Below are positions 1-8,024 of a DNA stretch of 64,000 nt, piece by piece. The DNA is taken from contig NZ_CP012159.1 in the NCBI RefSeq assembly GCF_001189295.1, forward strand, positions 9,718,501 to 9,782,500, given 5' to 3'. The DNA is from Chondromyces crocatus (GTDB lineage Bacteria; Myxococcota_A; Polyangia; Polyangiales; Polyangiaceae). Made by a program: the position numbers and the translations under genes. Under the pieces are notes generated by a model that did no database searches, had not been told where the DNA came from, and saw only the letters and a list, made by a program, of their open reading frames with translations. Positions within the stretch are counted from its first letter, which is position 1; the number at the start of each line of letters is the position of its first letter.

Positions 1-158
1 TCGATCTGCTCGTGTGACCCGCGAGGGGATTGTTCTCACCAGCGAACACTCTCGCCCGCCGATCCGGCCTAATCAGCGGACGCACCCCGTCGTAGGCTCC
101 TGCGCGAAGGAGGCCTCACGGCGCTCGCCCCGGCGGCGCGCAGCCCGCACCCCGTCCC
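1..158. other. left edge, upstream region of PepSY gene
   Basis: No complete gene fits here. One plus-strand frame reads Asp-Leu-Leu-Val and then stops at position 17, so the first bases could be the C-terminus of a gene lying to the left, but this cannot be tested from the window. The remainder would be the leader of the PepSY gene. I see no clear Shine-Dalgarno sequence before its ATG and no convincing promoter. Confidence 0.3.
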
Positions 159-1373
159 ATGAAGCTCCCCTTTCGCAAGGCCCTCTTCTGGGTCCATCTG
201 GTCGCCGGCGTCGTCGCGGGCCTCGTCGTCGCGTTGATGTCGTTCACCGGCGTCGCCCTCGCCTTCAAGCCGCAGATCATGGCGTGGGGCGCGGAGCAGA
301 CCCTGGTGGCGCCGCCGCCGTCGGCCGGGGCGCGTCGCCTCCCTCTGGAAGATGTGCTCGCCCGGGTCCGCACGGCCGTGCCAGCGCTGCGCCCCACGGC
401 GATCAGCGTGTACGCGCAGCCCGACACGCCCGTGCTGGTGACCGCCGACAAGCACACCTCCTTCCACGTGCATGCGTACACCGGCGAGGTGCTCGGGCAG
501 ATCGCGCCAGGCTGGAGCGGGTTCTTCCAGGTGATGGAAGAGTGGCACCGCTGGCTGGGCAGGACGGGTGACCAGCGGGACGCGGGGCGCGCCATCACGG
601 GGGTGAGCAACGCGGCGTTCCTGGTGCTCGCCGTCACGGGTCTCTACCTGTGGTGGCCACGCAAGTGGACGTGGCGCAGCGTGCGCCAGTCGGTGTGGTT
701 CCAGCGGCGCCTGGTCGGCAAGGCGCGCGACTGGAACTGGCACAACACCATCGGTCTGTGGACGGCGCCGGTGCTCGTCGTGCTGACGGCGACGGGCATG
801 GTCATCTCGTACAAGTGGGCCTCGAACCTGGTCTACACGCTCACCGGCAGCGAGCCGCCGCAGCAGGCTCCGCTCACGATCGCCCCGCCTTCCCCTGCGG
901 CGAAGCCTCTCGCCATGGACGCCCTCCTCGATGCGGCGAAGCCCCTCGCTCCCCCCTGGGAACGGCTCACGCTCCGCCTGCCCGAGCCACCGAAATCCAA
1001 GGGAGGCACGCCCCCCGCCGAGGCCACCCCGGAGCCGGTGCGGATCACGGTGCGCGAGCCCGACCCGTGGCCTCGCTTCTTCTCGCCGCAGCTCACGCTC
1101 GATCCGTACACGGGCGCGCTGCTCGCCCGGGAGGAGTTCGCCGACTACAGCGTCGGTCACCAGGTGCGTCGGTGGATGCGCTTCCTGCACACCGGCGAGG
1201 CGCTCGGGGTGGGTGGGCAGCTCGTCGCCGCCCTCGCTTCCCTGGGCGCGCTGTTCCTCGTGTGGACCGGCCTTGCGCTCGCTTTGCGGCGCTTCGCGCG
1301 ATGGCGCAAGCGGCGTGCAGACGACGCGGACACCAGCGAGGCGTCCCTGGACACGCCAGGAGACGCTGCATGA
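159..1373 (+). CDS. PepSY-associated transmembrane (PepSY_TM) protein
   Basis: This 404-aa inner-membrane protein has the four-helix layout of the PepSY_TM family: a first helix at about residues 8-36, a second near 148-167 ending in LYLWWPRKW, a third around 197-219 (WHNTIGLWTAPVL), and a last near 345-370. Two periplasmic loops carry the PepSY-like segments. Relatives are often found beside TonB-dependent siderophore receptors and are linked to iron uptake or ferric-siderophore reduction, but no receptor gene is visible here and the left edge is cut. The stop codon overlaps a downstream ATG (ATGA at 1370-1373) that opens only a nine-residue frame. No clear ribosome-binding site precedes the chosen ATG. 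The family assignment is firm; the iron role is inferred from the family. Confidence 0.85.
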   Translation: MKLPFRKALFWVHLVAGVVAGLVVALMSFTGVALAFKPQIMAWGAEQTLVAPPPSAGARRLPLEDVLARVRTAVPALRPTAISVYAQPDTPVLVTADKHTSFHVHAYTGEVLGQIAPGWSGFFQVMEEWHRWLGRTGDQRDAGRAITGVSNAAFLVLAVTGLYLWWPRKWTWRSVRQSVWFQRRLVGKARDWNWHNTIGLWTAPVLVVLTATGMVISYKWASNLVYTLTGSEPPQQAPLTIAPPSPAAKPLAMDALLDAAKPLAPPWERLTLRLPEPPKSKGGTPPAEATPEPVRITVREPDPWPRFFSPQLTLDPYTGALLAREEFADYSVGHQVRRWMRFLHTGEALGVGGQLVAALASLGALFLVWTGLALALRRFARWRKRRADDADTSEASLDTPGDAA

Positions 1374-1412
1374 CAACCTGCATCGACGGCACCGCGTGAA
1401 GGAGACGCACGC

Positions 1413-1517
1413 ATGAGCACCCCGCGCACTTCACGCACCGCGCGCCCACCTGTGGCAGCGCGTCCCGCTGCGCCGGTGCGCCATCCACGCGGCATCGAGC
1501 ATCTCAAGGAGGCCTGA
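1413..1517 (+). CDS. possible 34-aa small protein
   Basis: An ATG at 1413 follows an AAGGAG sequence at good spacing and opens a 34-residue frame rich in Arg, Pro and Ala that ends GIEHLKEA. Its TGA overlaps another ATG (TGATG at 1515-1519), itself preceded by a strong AAGGAGG. That second frame (1517-1705) runs into the GTPase gene in another frame and is Arg/His-rich, so it looks non-coding. The strong Shine-Dalgarno sequences are the only support; composition is not typical of a folded protein. It could be a leader peptide, a remnant of a lost gene, or chance. Confidence 0.25.
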   Translation: MSTPRTSRTARPPVAARPAAPVRHPRGIEHLKEA

Positions 1518-1601
1518 TGCAGCCGGCCGACGCCTTCAGTCGACGGCACATGACGCCGGGGAAGCGTCAGCGACCCCCTTCCACAGGACGAGGGCAAGCG
1601 C

Positions 1602-2693
1602 ATGTCCTTCTTCAGCATCGAGACGAGCAGCGTGGTGATCTTGGCCATCGCCGTCATCGGCGCCGTCCTCACGCTCCACAAGGTCCGCCAGAGGCGAGTC
1701 CATGATGTCCACGTCGACGAGGCCGGCAAGCTCCGCGCCGAGATGAGTCTCGTTCGCCGCGAGTTGCAGCTCCGTAATGCGGATTGCGACCGGATCGCGC
1801 GCCACTACGCGAGGCTCCAGGTCGAGCTCAAGGAGAAGGAAGAATGCCTGCTCAACCTCGACAGTGACATCCTCTGGCACAGAGAGCAGCTCGCCACCCG
1901 GCTGACGCGCGTGAGGCGGACGTACCGCGTCCTCACGATGGGCGTGAAGTACACAGGCAAGACCTCGCTCACGCTGAAGTGGGCGAACCCGCTCGTCGAT
2001 TTAGGCACACTGAAGGGCACGAAGACCGACCGCTACGAGCGCACGGTCAGCATCACGCCCTCGGACGAGCGCCTCGTCGAGCACGTCTTCGAGATCCACG
2101 ACTGGGGCGGTGAGCACATCGTGGACGCCCAGCAGGAGATGATCCTGGAGGAAATCCATGGCGTCTTGCTGGTGGTCGATCTCACCGGCAAGGACGGGAA
2201 GGCGGCGGATCCGATCCGTATCCAGGCCCAGCTCCGGGCGTTTCAGCCCGAGGCGCTCCGCTTCTTCTTCGGACCGAAGATGCTCTCCACCTGCAAGACG
2301 GTGGTGCTCTTCATCAACAAGTCGGACGTCCTCTCGGGCACGTCGGCCGAGGTGGAGAAGACGGCGATGGATCACTACAGGCCGCTCATCGAGGCGCTGG
2401 AGCACTACCGCCCGCAGATCGACCTGCGCGTCTTCGTGGGCTCGGCCAGCTACGGCCACAGCACGCATCACCTCTTCGCTCATTTCGTGGAGCGGATCCT
2501 TCCGCGCAGTGGCTATGACCCGCAGCTCCTGCAGCGGATGAAGGCCGATCCCGATCCGCCGCGCGCCGGGACGGTGCGGCCGGTGGGGATGCGGCTCACG
2601 GGCCCCGGGACGCATGGCGGCTACGTGCTCCAGACACCGCCCGGAGCCAGCACCCTGAACGGTCGCCCGCGGATGGTGGTGAGCGATGCATAG
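1602..2693 (+). CDS. membrane-anchored Ras-like small GTPase
   Basis: This is a 363-aa protein with an N-terminal helix at about residues 10-27, a charged probable coiled coil at 40-100, and then a G domain. All nucleotide-binding motifs can be read: P-loop GVKYTGKTS at 114-122, DWGG at 167-170 (G3), NKSD at 239-242 (G4) and a GSAS segment that fits G5. The C-terminal 50 residues are Pro/Gly-rich. It should bind and hydrolyse GTP at the cytoplasmic face of the inner membrane. Myxobacteria have many such GTPases (MglA in polarity, for example), but this one differs from MglA in its membrane anchor and coiled coil. Its stop overlaps the start of the next gene by 8 bp (ATGCATAG), so the two are probably translationally coupled and the downstream protein is a candidate effector or regulator. 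Confidence 0.85.
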   Translation: MSFFSIETSSVVILAIAVIGAVLTLHKVRQRRVHDVHVDEAGKLRAEMSLVRRELQLRNADCDRIARHYARLQVELKEKEECLLNLDSDILWHREQLATRLTRVRRTYRVLTMGVKYTGKTSLTLKWANPLVDLGTLKGTKTDRYERTVSITPSDERLVEHVFEIHDWGGEHIVDAQQEMILEEIHGVLLVVDLTGKDGKAADPIRIQAQLRAFQPEALRFFFGPKMLSTCKTVVLFINKSDVLSGTSAEVEKTAMDHYRPLIEALEHYRPQIDLRVFVGSASYGHSTHHLFAHFVERILPRSGYDPQLLQRMKADPDPPRAGTVRPVGMRLTGPGTHGGYVLQTPPGASTLNGRPRMVVSDA

Positions 2694-4080
2694 CACCGAG
2701 GACACGGGACAGGAGGACTACGTCGCCCCGCGTTTCCGCGCGTCGGAGGGGGCGACGTGGATCCACGCGCTCCACGGCAACGTCCCCGATCACCAGATCG
2801 ACTTCATCTGCTGCCCCGAGGCGCCGCAGGGAGGTTTCACCCGGACCCACCTCGGCCACCTCACCCGGCTGATGCGGTACATCGAGCCAGCGACGGGCTC
2901 GCCTTTCGCGTTCGCGATCGGCAACCTCTCTCGCGACGACACCCAGCACGAGCCGGGGCACGGTGCCTTGGCGCTGCTCTTCGGGCTCCGCGTCGCTGGC
3001 GAGACCGACAGCGCCGGGCGGCAGGATCCGCCCCTCGCCCACGCCGTCGTCGCCGTCGATCGCGCGCTCACGGGCGAGGCCCTGCTGGAGGCGACCCTGG
3101 CGCTCTACCACCACGTCACGGGTCTCACCGGCGAGAGCACGCCCGAGAACTTCTACCGCGCGTACGCCCGCGGCATGGCCCAGCGCCCCCGCACCGTGCC
3201 TTTCCTGCTCGGCGACTACTTCGCAGGGTTTCGCGATCTGCCGGTGCTCGAACCCAGCACGCTCACCCGGCATCCCTCGCAGAGCATCGAGGTGCGATCG
3301 GGCCGGATCTTCCTGCTGCACGACGCCGACGAGCCCTTCGAGCGCGTGGCCGTGATGGCGGCGCGGCTGGCCGCGTGGCTCTACCGCAGCAGCCTCCGGT
3401 GGACGGCGATCGTCTTCGGGGGCACGGCCGACATCCCGGGCGGCCTGTCGATCGAGTTCGTGACGTCTCCTCCCCTGGCGCTGGGTCCCAAGGATCGCGT
3501 GCTCCACTTCAGCGACCTCGCCGACGACGCCTCGGCGCGCGATCTCCTCGGCGTCCGGCGTGTTCCGCGGCGTCCCCGGGCCACATCGGCGCGGCGCTCG
3601 GGTCGCTCGAGGAGCTCGTCGTCTCACGGCAGGGCCGCCGCGCGCCCGCGCCGCCTCTCGGATCCAGGTGCCGCAGGTCCCGTTCACCCCGCGCTCCACC
3701 GCCGCTCGCCAGCGCTCGCCGTCGCGCCGACGCCGACCTCGTGGCCGCGCGCAGCGAGCGAGCCCTGTTGCCGGTTGCACGGGCGGGTCACGGGCGATGC
3801 CCCCTTCGGCGCCCAGCGGGCTCGCCCCGCAGAGAGGCAGCGTGCCCCGCGCTCCGGGTGGCGCAATGTCGTGCTCTCCACGCAGCGCGAGGATGCGTCC
3901 CCACCTCGGCGCCGCGTGGTGTCGAGCGGCGTCTGGCTCTGCACCGGGGCCCTCTGCGCCCTGCTGTTCCTCACGGGCCTGTCGGTCATCGCCGCGCGCA
4001 CCTGGACGCTGGCGTCGCTCGGCTCCCCTTCGCTGTGGCTCTCGCTCGGCGCATCGAACGAATCCCCCGAGGCGCGCTGA
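2686..4080 (+). CDS. unrecognised protein coupled to GTPase, C-terminal membrane helix
   Basis: I do not recognise a family for this 464-aa protein. Residues 1-285 look like a normal folded alpha/beta domain (motifs FAFAIGNLSRD, FLLGDYFAGF, TAIVFGGTADIPGG). From about residue 290 (genome about 3560-3850) the frame becomes very rich in Arg, Pro and Ser, and then recovers into a clear membrane segment at about residues 413-440 (VWLCTGALCALLFLTGLSVI). The start overlaps the GTPase stop by 8 bp, which argues for a joint function at the membrane, such as effector, GTPase-activating partner or scaffold. The odd middle could be a disordered linker or the result of two compensating frameshifts: another frame there reads HIGAALGSLEELVVSRQG, which looks more protein-like. 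The function is unknown. Confidence 0.6.
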   Translation: MHSTEDTGQEDYVAPRFRASEGATWIHALHGNVPDHQIDFICCPEAPQGGFTRTHLGHLTRLMRYIEPATGSPFAFAIGNLSRDDTQHEPGHGALALLFGLRVAGETDSAGRQDPPLAHAVVAVDRALTGEALLEATLALYHHVTGLTGESTPENFYRAYARGMAQRPRTVPFLLGDYFAGFRDLPVLEPSTLTRHPSQSIEVRSGRIFLLHDADEPFERVAVMAARLAAWLYRSSLRWTAIVFGGTADIPGGLSIEFVTSPPLALGPKDRVLHFSDLADDASARDLLGVRRVPRRPRATSARRSGRSRSSSSHGRAAARPRRLSDPGAAGPVHPALHRRSPALAVAPTPTSWPRAASEPCCRLHGRVTGDAPFGAQRARPAERQRAPRSGWRNVVLSTQREDASPPRRRVVSSGVWLCTGALCALLFLTGLSVIAARTWTLASLGSPSLWLSLGASNESPEAR

Positions 4081-4490
4081 TTCACACGGCAGGGGCACGC
4101 GCCCCCGCCGCCCCGCCGAGCAACGCTCGTCGGGGCTCCACCACCCCGCGATCCACCCGGGAGATCTGGCATGTCTCGCCGCTTCGGGCCTGACGTCGTT
4201 GCATCGGGATGCGGACGAAGTCACCGGCAATGTCCATGAGGGCGAACCTCCCTGCCCGCGGGACCACGAGGCGACACGCAGAGGCAGCGTCCGCGGCCGC
4301 GCAGGCAGAGAGCCAGGCAGGGAGGGAGGAGCGTGTCCAGCGCGCCCGGGCTCGCTGGCGTTGCTGGCGACGCTGACGCCTGGAGCGTGGCGACGAGATT
4401 TCCTGGGGCATGAAGGGCGGTGGCTCGATGCCGCGACGCTCACCACGCAAGAACACGGGGCGGCGTCGCGACGGCTCGGGATGGCTCAGA
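4081..4490. other. intergenic region between convergent genes
   Basis: This stretch of about 410 bp separates the convergent ends of the GTPase-partner gene and the pseudokinase gene. Open frames on both strands are Arg-rich and lack ribosome-binding sites. I see no convincing gene, RNA or strong hairpin terminator. Confidence 0.4.
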
Positions 4491-7352
4491 TCAGTGCGTG
4501 GGCTTCACGCACTGGCCACGCACGATCACCTTGGGCTTCCTGCACCATGCCGGCCCCGCGCCCCTGTCGGACGCTGGCGAGCGCGTCCCCGCACGGGCTC
4601 GACCCATCGCTCTGTTCGCCGCTGCGGGCTCGGCGTCGGCATCGCCCTCCTCCGCTGCCTCTACCGCCTCGTTTCCGGCTTCCTGCGCGCCGGGGGCCGG
4701 CTCGGTCACGAACTCCAGCTCGTCCTCGCCTTCGCCCTCTTGCGCCTGCGCCTCCACGGGCGGGGGCGCGTCGACGGCCTCCGGCATCGGCAGCTCCACC
4801 CGCGGCAGCTCTCGCGCGAGGGCGGGGGGTGGCTGCGGGAGCATCACGGACAGCGCCCCGGCCCCGCCGAGGCTGGTCACGATCAACCCGGCGACCGCGA
4901 GGAAGACGGGCCTCTGGAGCAGCGCAGACGCGGCCCGCGTGGTCGGGACCCCGCGCTGCATCGACTCGAGCATCGAGCCCGCCGAGGCCATGGCGCGCGC
5001 CGCGACGGCGGCCTCCAGGGGCAGGACCGGCGCGGATCCCTGGTTCATGTACGGCGCCGGAGGGGGCAGCGGCAGGTCGGGCGACGAGGCCCCCCGCACC
5101 GCGGAAGGCGACGACAGCGCCGAGGCCGACAGGGTGGGCGACGCAGGCGTCGCGGAGACGATCCCTCCGGCCAGCAGCGTCTCGGCCCCGGTCACGGGCG
5201 CCGGAGGGGACAGCACGGACACCGGCAGCGGCGGAGCTCCGGTTGCCGGGAATGTCACGCCGGCGACGGGTGAGACTTGCGTCGTGGAAAAGATCGGCGC
5301 TCTCGGGGCAGGAGGGCCCGACGAGGAGGCGTCGTTCGAAGGCGCGTCCTGCGGCGGAGGCGCGCCGCGGGACAAAGTCCCCCAGGTCATCGATCCCGTG
5401 TTCGACGTCGCCTCGACGGCATGCTGCAGCCCTGGGCCGGCTGGGCCCCGCGTAACGTGCGGGGCGACGCCACCTCGAGGCGGCAGGCCACCCACTGGGC
5501 CCCCCACGGCCGGAGCGCTCTCCAACGGAGCGGCGCTGGAAGCGCTCGACGACCCCGCCGCCCCATCGAGCACTGGGCTCGCGAGCAGTGGGCTCGCGGT
5601 CGCCGTCGCCACGCTGTTCGAAGACGCCAGCGCCTCTGGAGTTCCCGTCCCCTGCGAGGGCGCAGGGATCCCCGCAGTCGTCGCAGTCGTCGCACTCGCC
5701 GCGGTCGTCGCGCTCCCTGCGGTCGTCGCGCTCCCTGCGGTCGTCGCGCTCGCCGCTGCTGTCACGCCACCTGCGGACGACTTCAGCAACGCCGTGAGGG
5801 GACTCACGCGAACGGAAGGCAGGGTCATCGAGTCGAGCATCGACGAGTGGAACGGCAGCGTCTTCTCGTCGTCCTCGTCCACCTCTTCGGCGCGCGCCGG
5901 CGCCATCGAGCGGGACGCCCTCGGCACCGTCGAGGGCACGGGCGCGGACTCTGGCGCGGCTGCCCCCACCGAGGCGGGGCCATCCGCCCGCGTCGACGCG
6001 GGCCCTGCCGCCTGCACCAGCGCTGGAGCCCCGGTCCTCACCGACAGGGGCGCCTCCGCCCGCACCGATGCGGGCGCCCCTCCGCGCACGGACAGCGGCG
6101 CCTCCGCCCGCACCGACGCGGGCGCCCCTCCGCGCACGGACAGCGGCGCCTCCGCCCGCACCGACGCGGGCGCTCCCGGGCGCGGCGGCGTCAGCGCAGG
6201 AGCACGCACCGACGCGGGCGCACCGACGCGGGCCGACGTGGGAGGGGCTCCCCGCGACGACGCGGGCCCTCCGGTACCCTTCACCCCCGCCAGCCCGCGG
6301 GCCATCAGCGACGCACAGAAGGGCCTCGTGATGTCGTCGTCGGTCTCCTTCCCCTGAGCGTCTCCTTGCAGGTCGACCGCCGGTGAGCCGAGCGCAGGTC
6401 CTGTCGCCGGAGGCGTGAGCGTCGTCGACCGGGTAAGACGATCCCAGGGATCGGTCGCCCCGACGAACGCCTGGAGCGCCTTGGCCACCTGGTCCACAGG
6501 TCCGATGCGGTGGTCGCGATCGCGGCACAAGCAGCCCGCCACGAGGTCGACCAGCCCGGGCTCCGTGTTCGGCACGAACCGGGACACCCGCGCGATGTCA
6601 CCTTGCAGGATCTGCATCAGCAGCGCGCCCCCGTCCTTCTGGCTCTGGAAGGGGTGCTGCCCCGTCAGCATCTCGAAGAGCAGGATCCCGAGCGACCACA
6701 CGTCCGAGCGCGAGTCGACGTCGGCAGGGAGGCAGATCTGCTCCGGGCTCATGTACGGGAGCACGCCGAGCGCCTTGCCGGACGCGACGCACTCGGCAGG
6801 CACCCCGTCCAGGGGGGTGTTCATCCCGATGTCGAGCAGCTTGACCACGGGCGCTGCGCCATCGCGCTCCCGGTGCAGAAAAATGCTCGACGGCTTGAGG
6901 TTCCGGTGGACCACGCCCATCGAATGCACCGCGGCGAGCGCGAGGGCGACGTCGCGGCCGACGAGGGCGGCGAGCGTCGGTGCGAAGCGACCATGGCGAC
7001 GGATGATGTCGGCCAGCGTCTCTCCTTCGAGGAGCTGCTGCACCAGCACCATGTCCCCGCGCTCGGATTCGACGAGGTCATAGAGCTCCACCACGTTCTT
7101 GTGGTGCAGCGTCCCGCACGATCGTGCCTCGCGCTGGAGGCGTCGGACCAGGTCCTCGTTCGGCGTCGAGAGGATCTTGAGGGCCACCTCGCGGCCGGTG
7201 AAGACATTGAGGCTCGCCCAGACTTCACCCGCGGTGCCACCTCCGAGGCGTCGCCGGAGCTGATAACGCTCGGCGATCACCATATCGGCGGCGAAGTTCG
7301 GCCCGGGCGGGTCTTGCACATTGTCTCTATCGCGATCGGCGGTGGTATCCAT
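4491..7352 (-). CDS. Ser/Thr kinase-like membrane protein, probable pseudokinase
   Basis: The 953-aa product has a eukaryote-like kinase domain at about residues 30-295. The glycine loop (LGGGTAGEV, 36-44) and the ATP-binding Lys59 in EVALK are present, but the catalytic loop reads H149-R150-N151 with Asn in place of the catalytic Asp, and the magnesium motif reads DIG (174-176) instead of DFG. The sequence of the AAC codon was checked on the minus strand. Family knowledge says loss of the HRD Asp usually abolishes phosphotransfer, so an ATP-binding pseudokinase or scaffold is likely. A Pro/Ala/Thr-rich linker of about 450 residues follows, containing 16-residue tandem repeats (GAPASVRAEAPLSVRG) and an ATTAGS-type repeat, then a membrane helix near 830-850 and a short basic tail with two Cys. 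It lies divergent to a kinase with intact motifs. Confidence 0.85.
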   Translation of the reverse strand: MDTTADRDRDNVQDPPGPNFAADMVIAERYQLRRRLGGGTAGEVWASLNVFTGREVALKILSTPNEDLVRRLQREARSCGTLHHKNVVELYDLVESERGDMVLVQQLLEGETLADIIRRHGRFAPTLAALVGRDVALALAAVHSMGVVHRNLKPSSIFLHRERDGAAPVVKLLDIGMNTPLDGVPAECVASGKALGVLPYMSPEQICLPADVDSRSDVWSLGILLFEMLTGQHPFQSQKDGGALLMQILQGDIARVSRFVPNTEPGLVDLVAGCLCRDRDHRIGPVDQVAKALQAFVGATDPWDRLTRSTTLTPPATGPALGSPAVDLQGDAQGKETDDDITRPFCASLMARGLAGVKGTGGPASSRGAPPTSARVGAPASVRAPALTPPRPGAPASVRAEAPLSVRGGAPASVRAEAPLSVRGGAPASVRAEAPLSVRTGAPALVQAAGPASTRADGPASVGAAAPESAPVPSTVPRASRSMAPARAEEVDEDDEKTLPFHSSMLDSMTLPSVRVSPLTALLKSSAGGVTAAASATTAGSATTAGSATTAASATTATTAGIPAPSQGTGTPEALASSNSVATATASPLLASPVLDGAAGSSSASSAAPLESAPAVGGPVGGLPPRGGVAPHVTRGPAGPGLQHAVEATSNTGSMTWGTLSRGAPPPQDAPSNDASSSGPPAPRAPIFSTTQVSPVAGVTFPATGAPPLPVSVLSPPAPVTGAETLLAGGIVSATPASPTLSASALSSPSAVRGASSPDLPLPPPAPYMNQGSAPVLPLEAAVAARAMASAGSMLESMQRGVPTTRAASALLQRPVFLAVAGLIVTSLGGAGALSVMLPQPPPALARELPRVELPMPEAVDAPPPVEAQAQEGEGEDELEFVTEPAPGAQEAGNEAVEAAEEGDADAEPAAANRAMGRARAGTRSPASDRGAGPAWCRKPKVIVRGQCVKPTH
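6043..6180. repeat. 48-bp in-frame tandem repeats in pseudokinase linker
   Basis: Two near-identical 48-bp units (6043-6090 and 6091-6138, differing by about two bases) and a third partial unit to 6180 encode the 16-residue repeats of the pseudokinase linker. The unit length is a multiple of three, so copy number can change without a frameshift. Confidence 0.85.
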
Positions 7353-8024
7353 AGGCGGGCACCCTAGGCCAGGGGGTCACTACCAGGGTTCGCCTCTCCC
7401 GCTCCACGCCGCGCACGCTCGAAGCGGCGCGGACGGCACGAGACGACCTGGGGTCCTGAGCTACGTGCTTTGGATGCCGGGACCAGAATGGGCATTGCTG
7501 GCACCGGAGGAAATGGAACCGCGCCATCGCAATGCAGACGCCAGCAGTTCGAGGCGGACGGGAGCCGCGGGGAGCACGACGGTCCACTTCATGTTGCAAT
7601 CGTCGCTGCGCTCCGCCACAGACAGCCGCGGGGCACGGGCCAGCACGGCGCGCGTGTGATGCCGCATGCAATGCAAACGTGGCATCACGCGACCCCCGCG
7701 AGGCGTCACGCAGCGCGAACCCTGCTTCACACGGCACGGCACCACGTGCGCACGTGATACCCCGTGGAAGCGCGCGACGCCGCCCCCGCACAGGGATGTG
7801 AGTTCCCGCGCATCCTCGACCACCACGCCCACAGCACGCACCGCTGGTAGCGGATCATCGGCCCGTCACCGGAATGCCACGATGACGGGGACACGTGCAT
7901 CCCATGGTCCTCGCCAGGAGGTGCTCGTGCCCGTCACGGAATTCCTCCCGTCCAGGCAGCGAGGTTGGGGTAGATTCGACAGCCAGAGGCCCTGCGCTCG
8001 ACGCCGACGCCGTGCTCGACGCCG
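7353..8024. other. divergent promoter region between two kinase genes
   Basis: These 670 bp separate the starts of the pseudokinase (minus) and active-type kinase (plus) genes and must hold both promoters. Small open frames here have no ribosome-binding sites and no recognisable product. The one distinct element is the palindrome at 7743-7756. Confidence 0.5.
7743..7756. promoter_or_regulatory. perfect 14-bp palindrome CACGTGCGCACGTG
   Basis: This is a perfect inverted repeat of two CACGTG boxes separated by CG, about 280 bp upstream of the plus-strand kinase and 390 bp upstream of the minus-strand pseudokinase. It could be a dimeric repressor or activator site shared by the two genes. Short GC-rich palindromes also occur by chance, so support is weak. 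Confidence 0.3.

Noticed and set aside
4420-6357. Plus-strand 645-codon frame opposite the pseudokinase
   Set aside because: It is a low-complexity antisense frame; the minus strand holds kinase motifs and a membrane helix.
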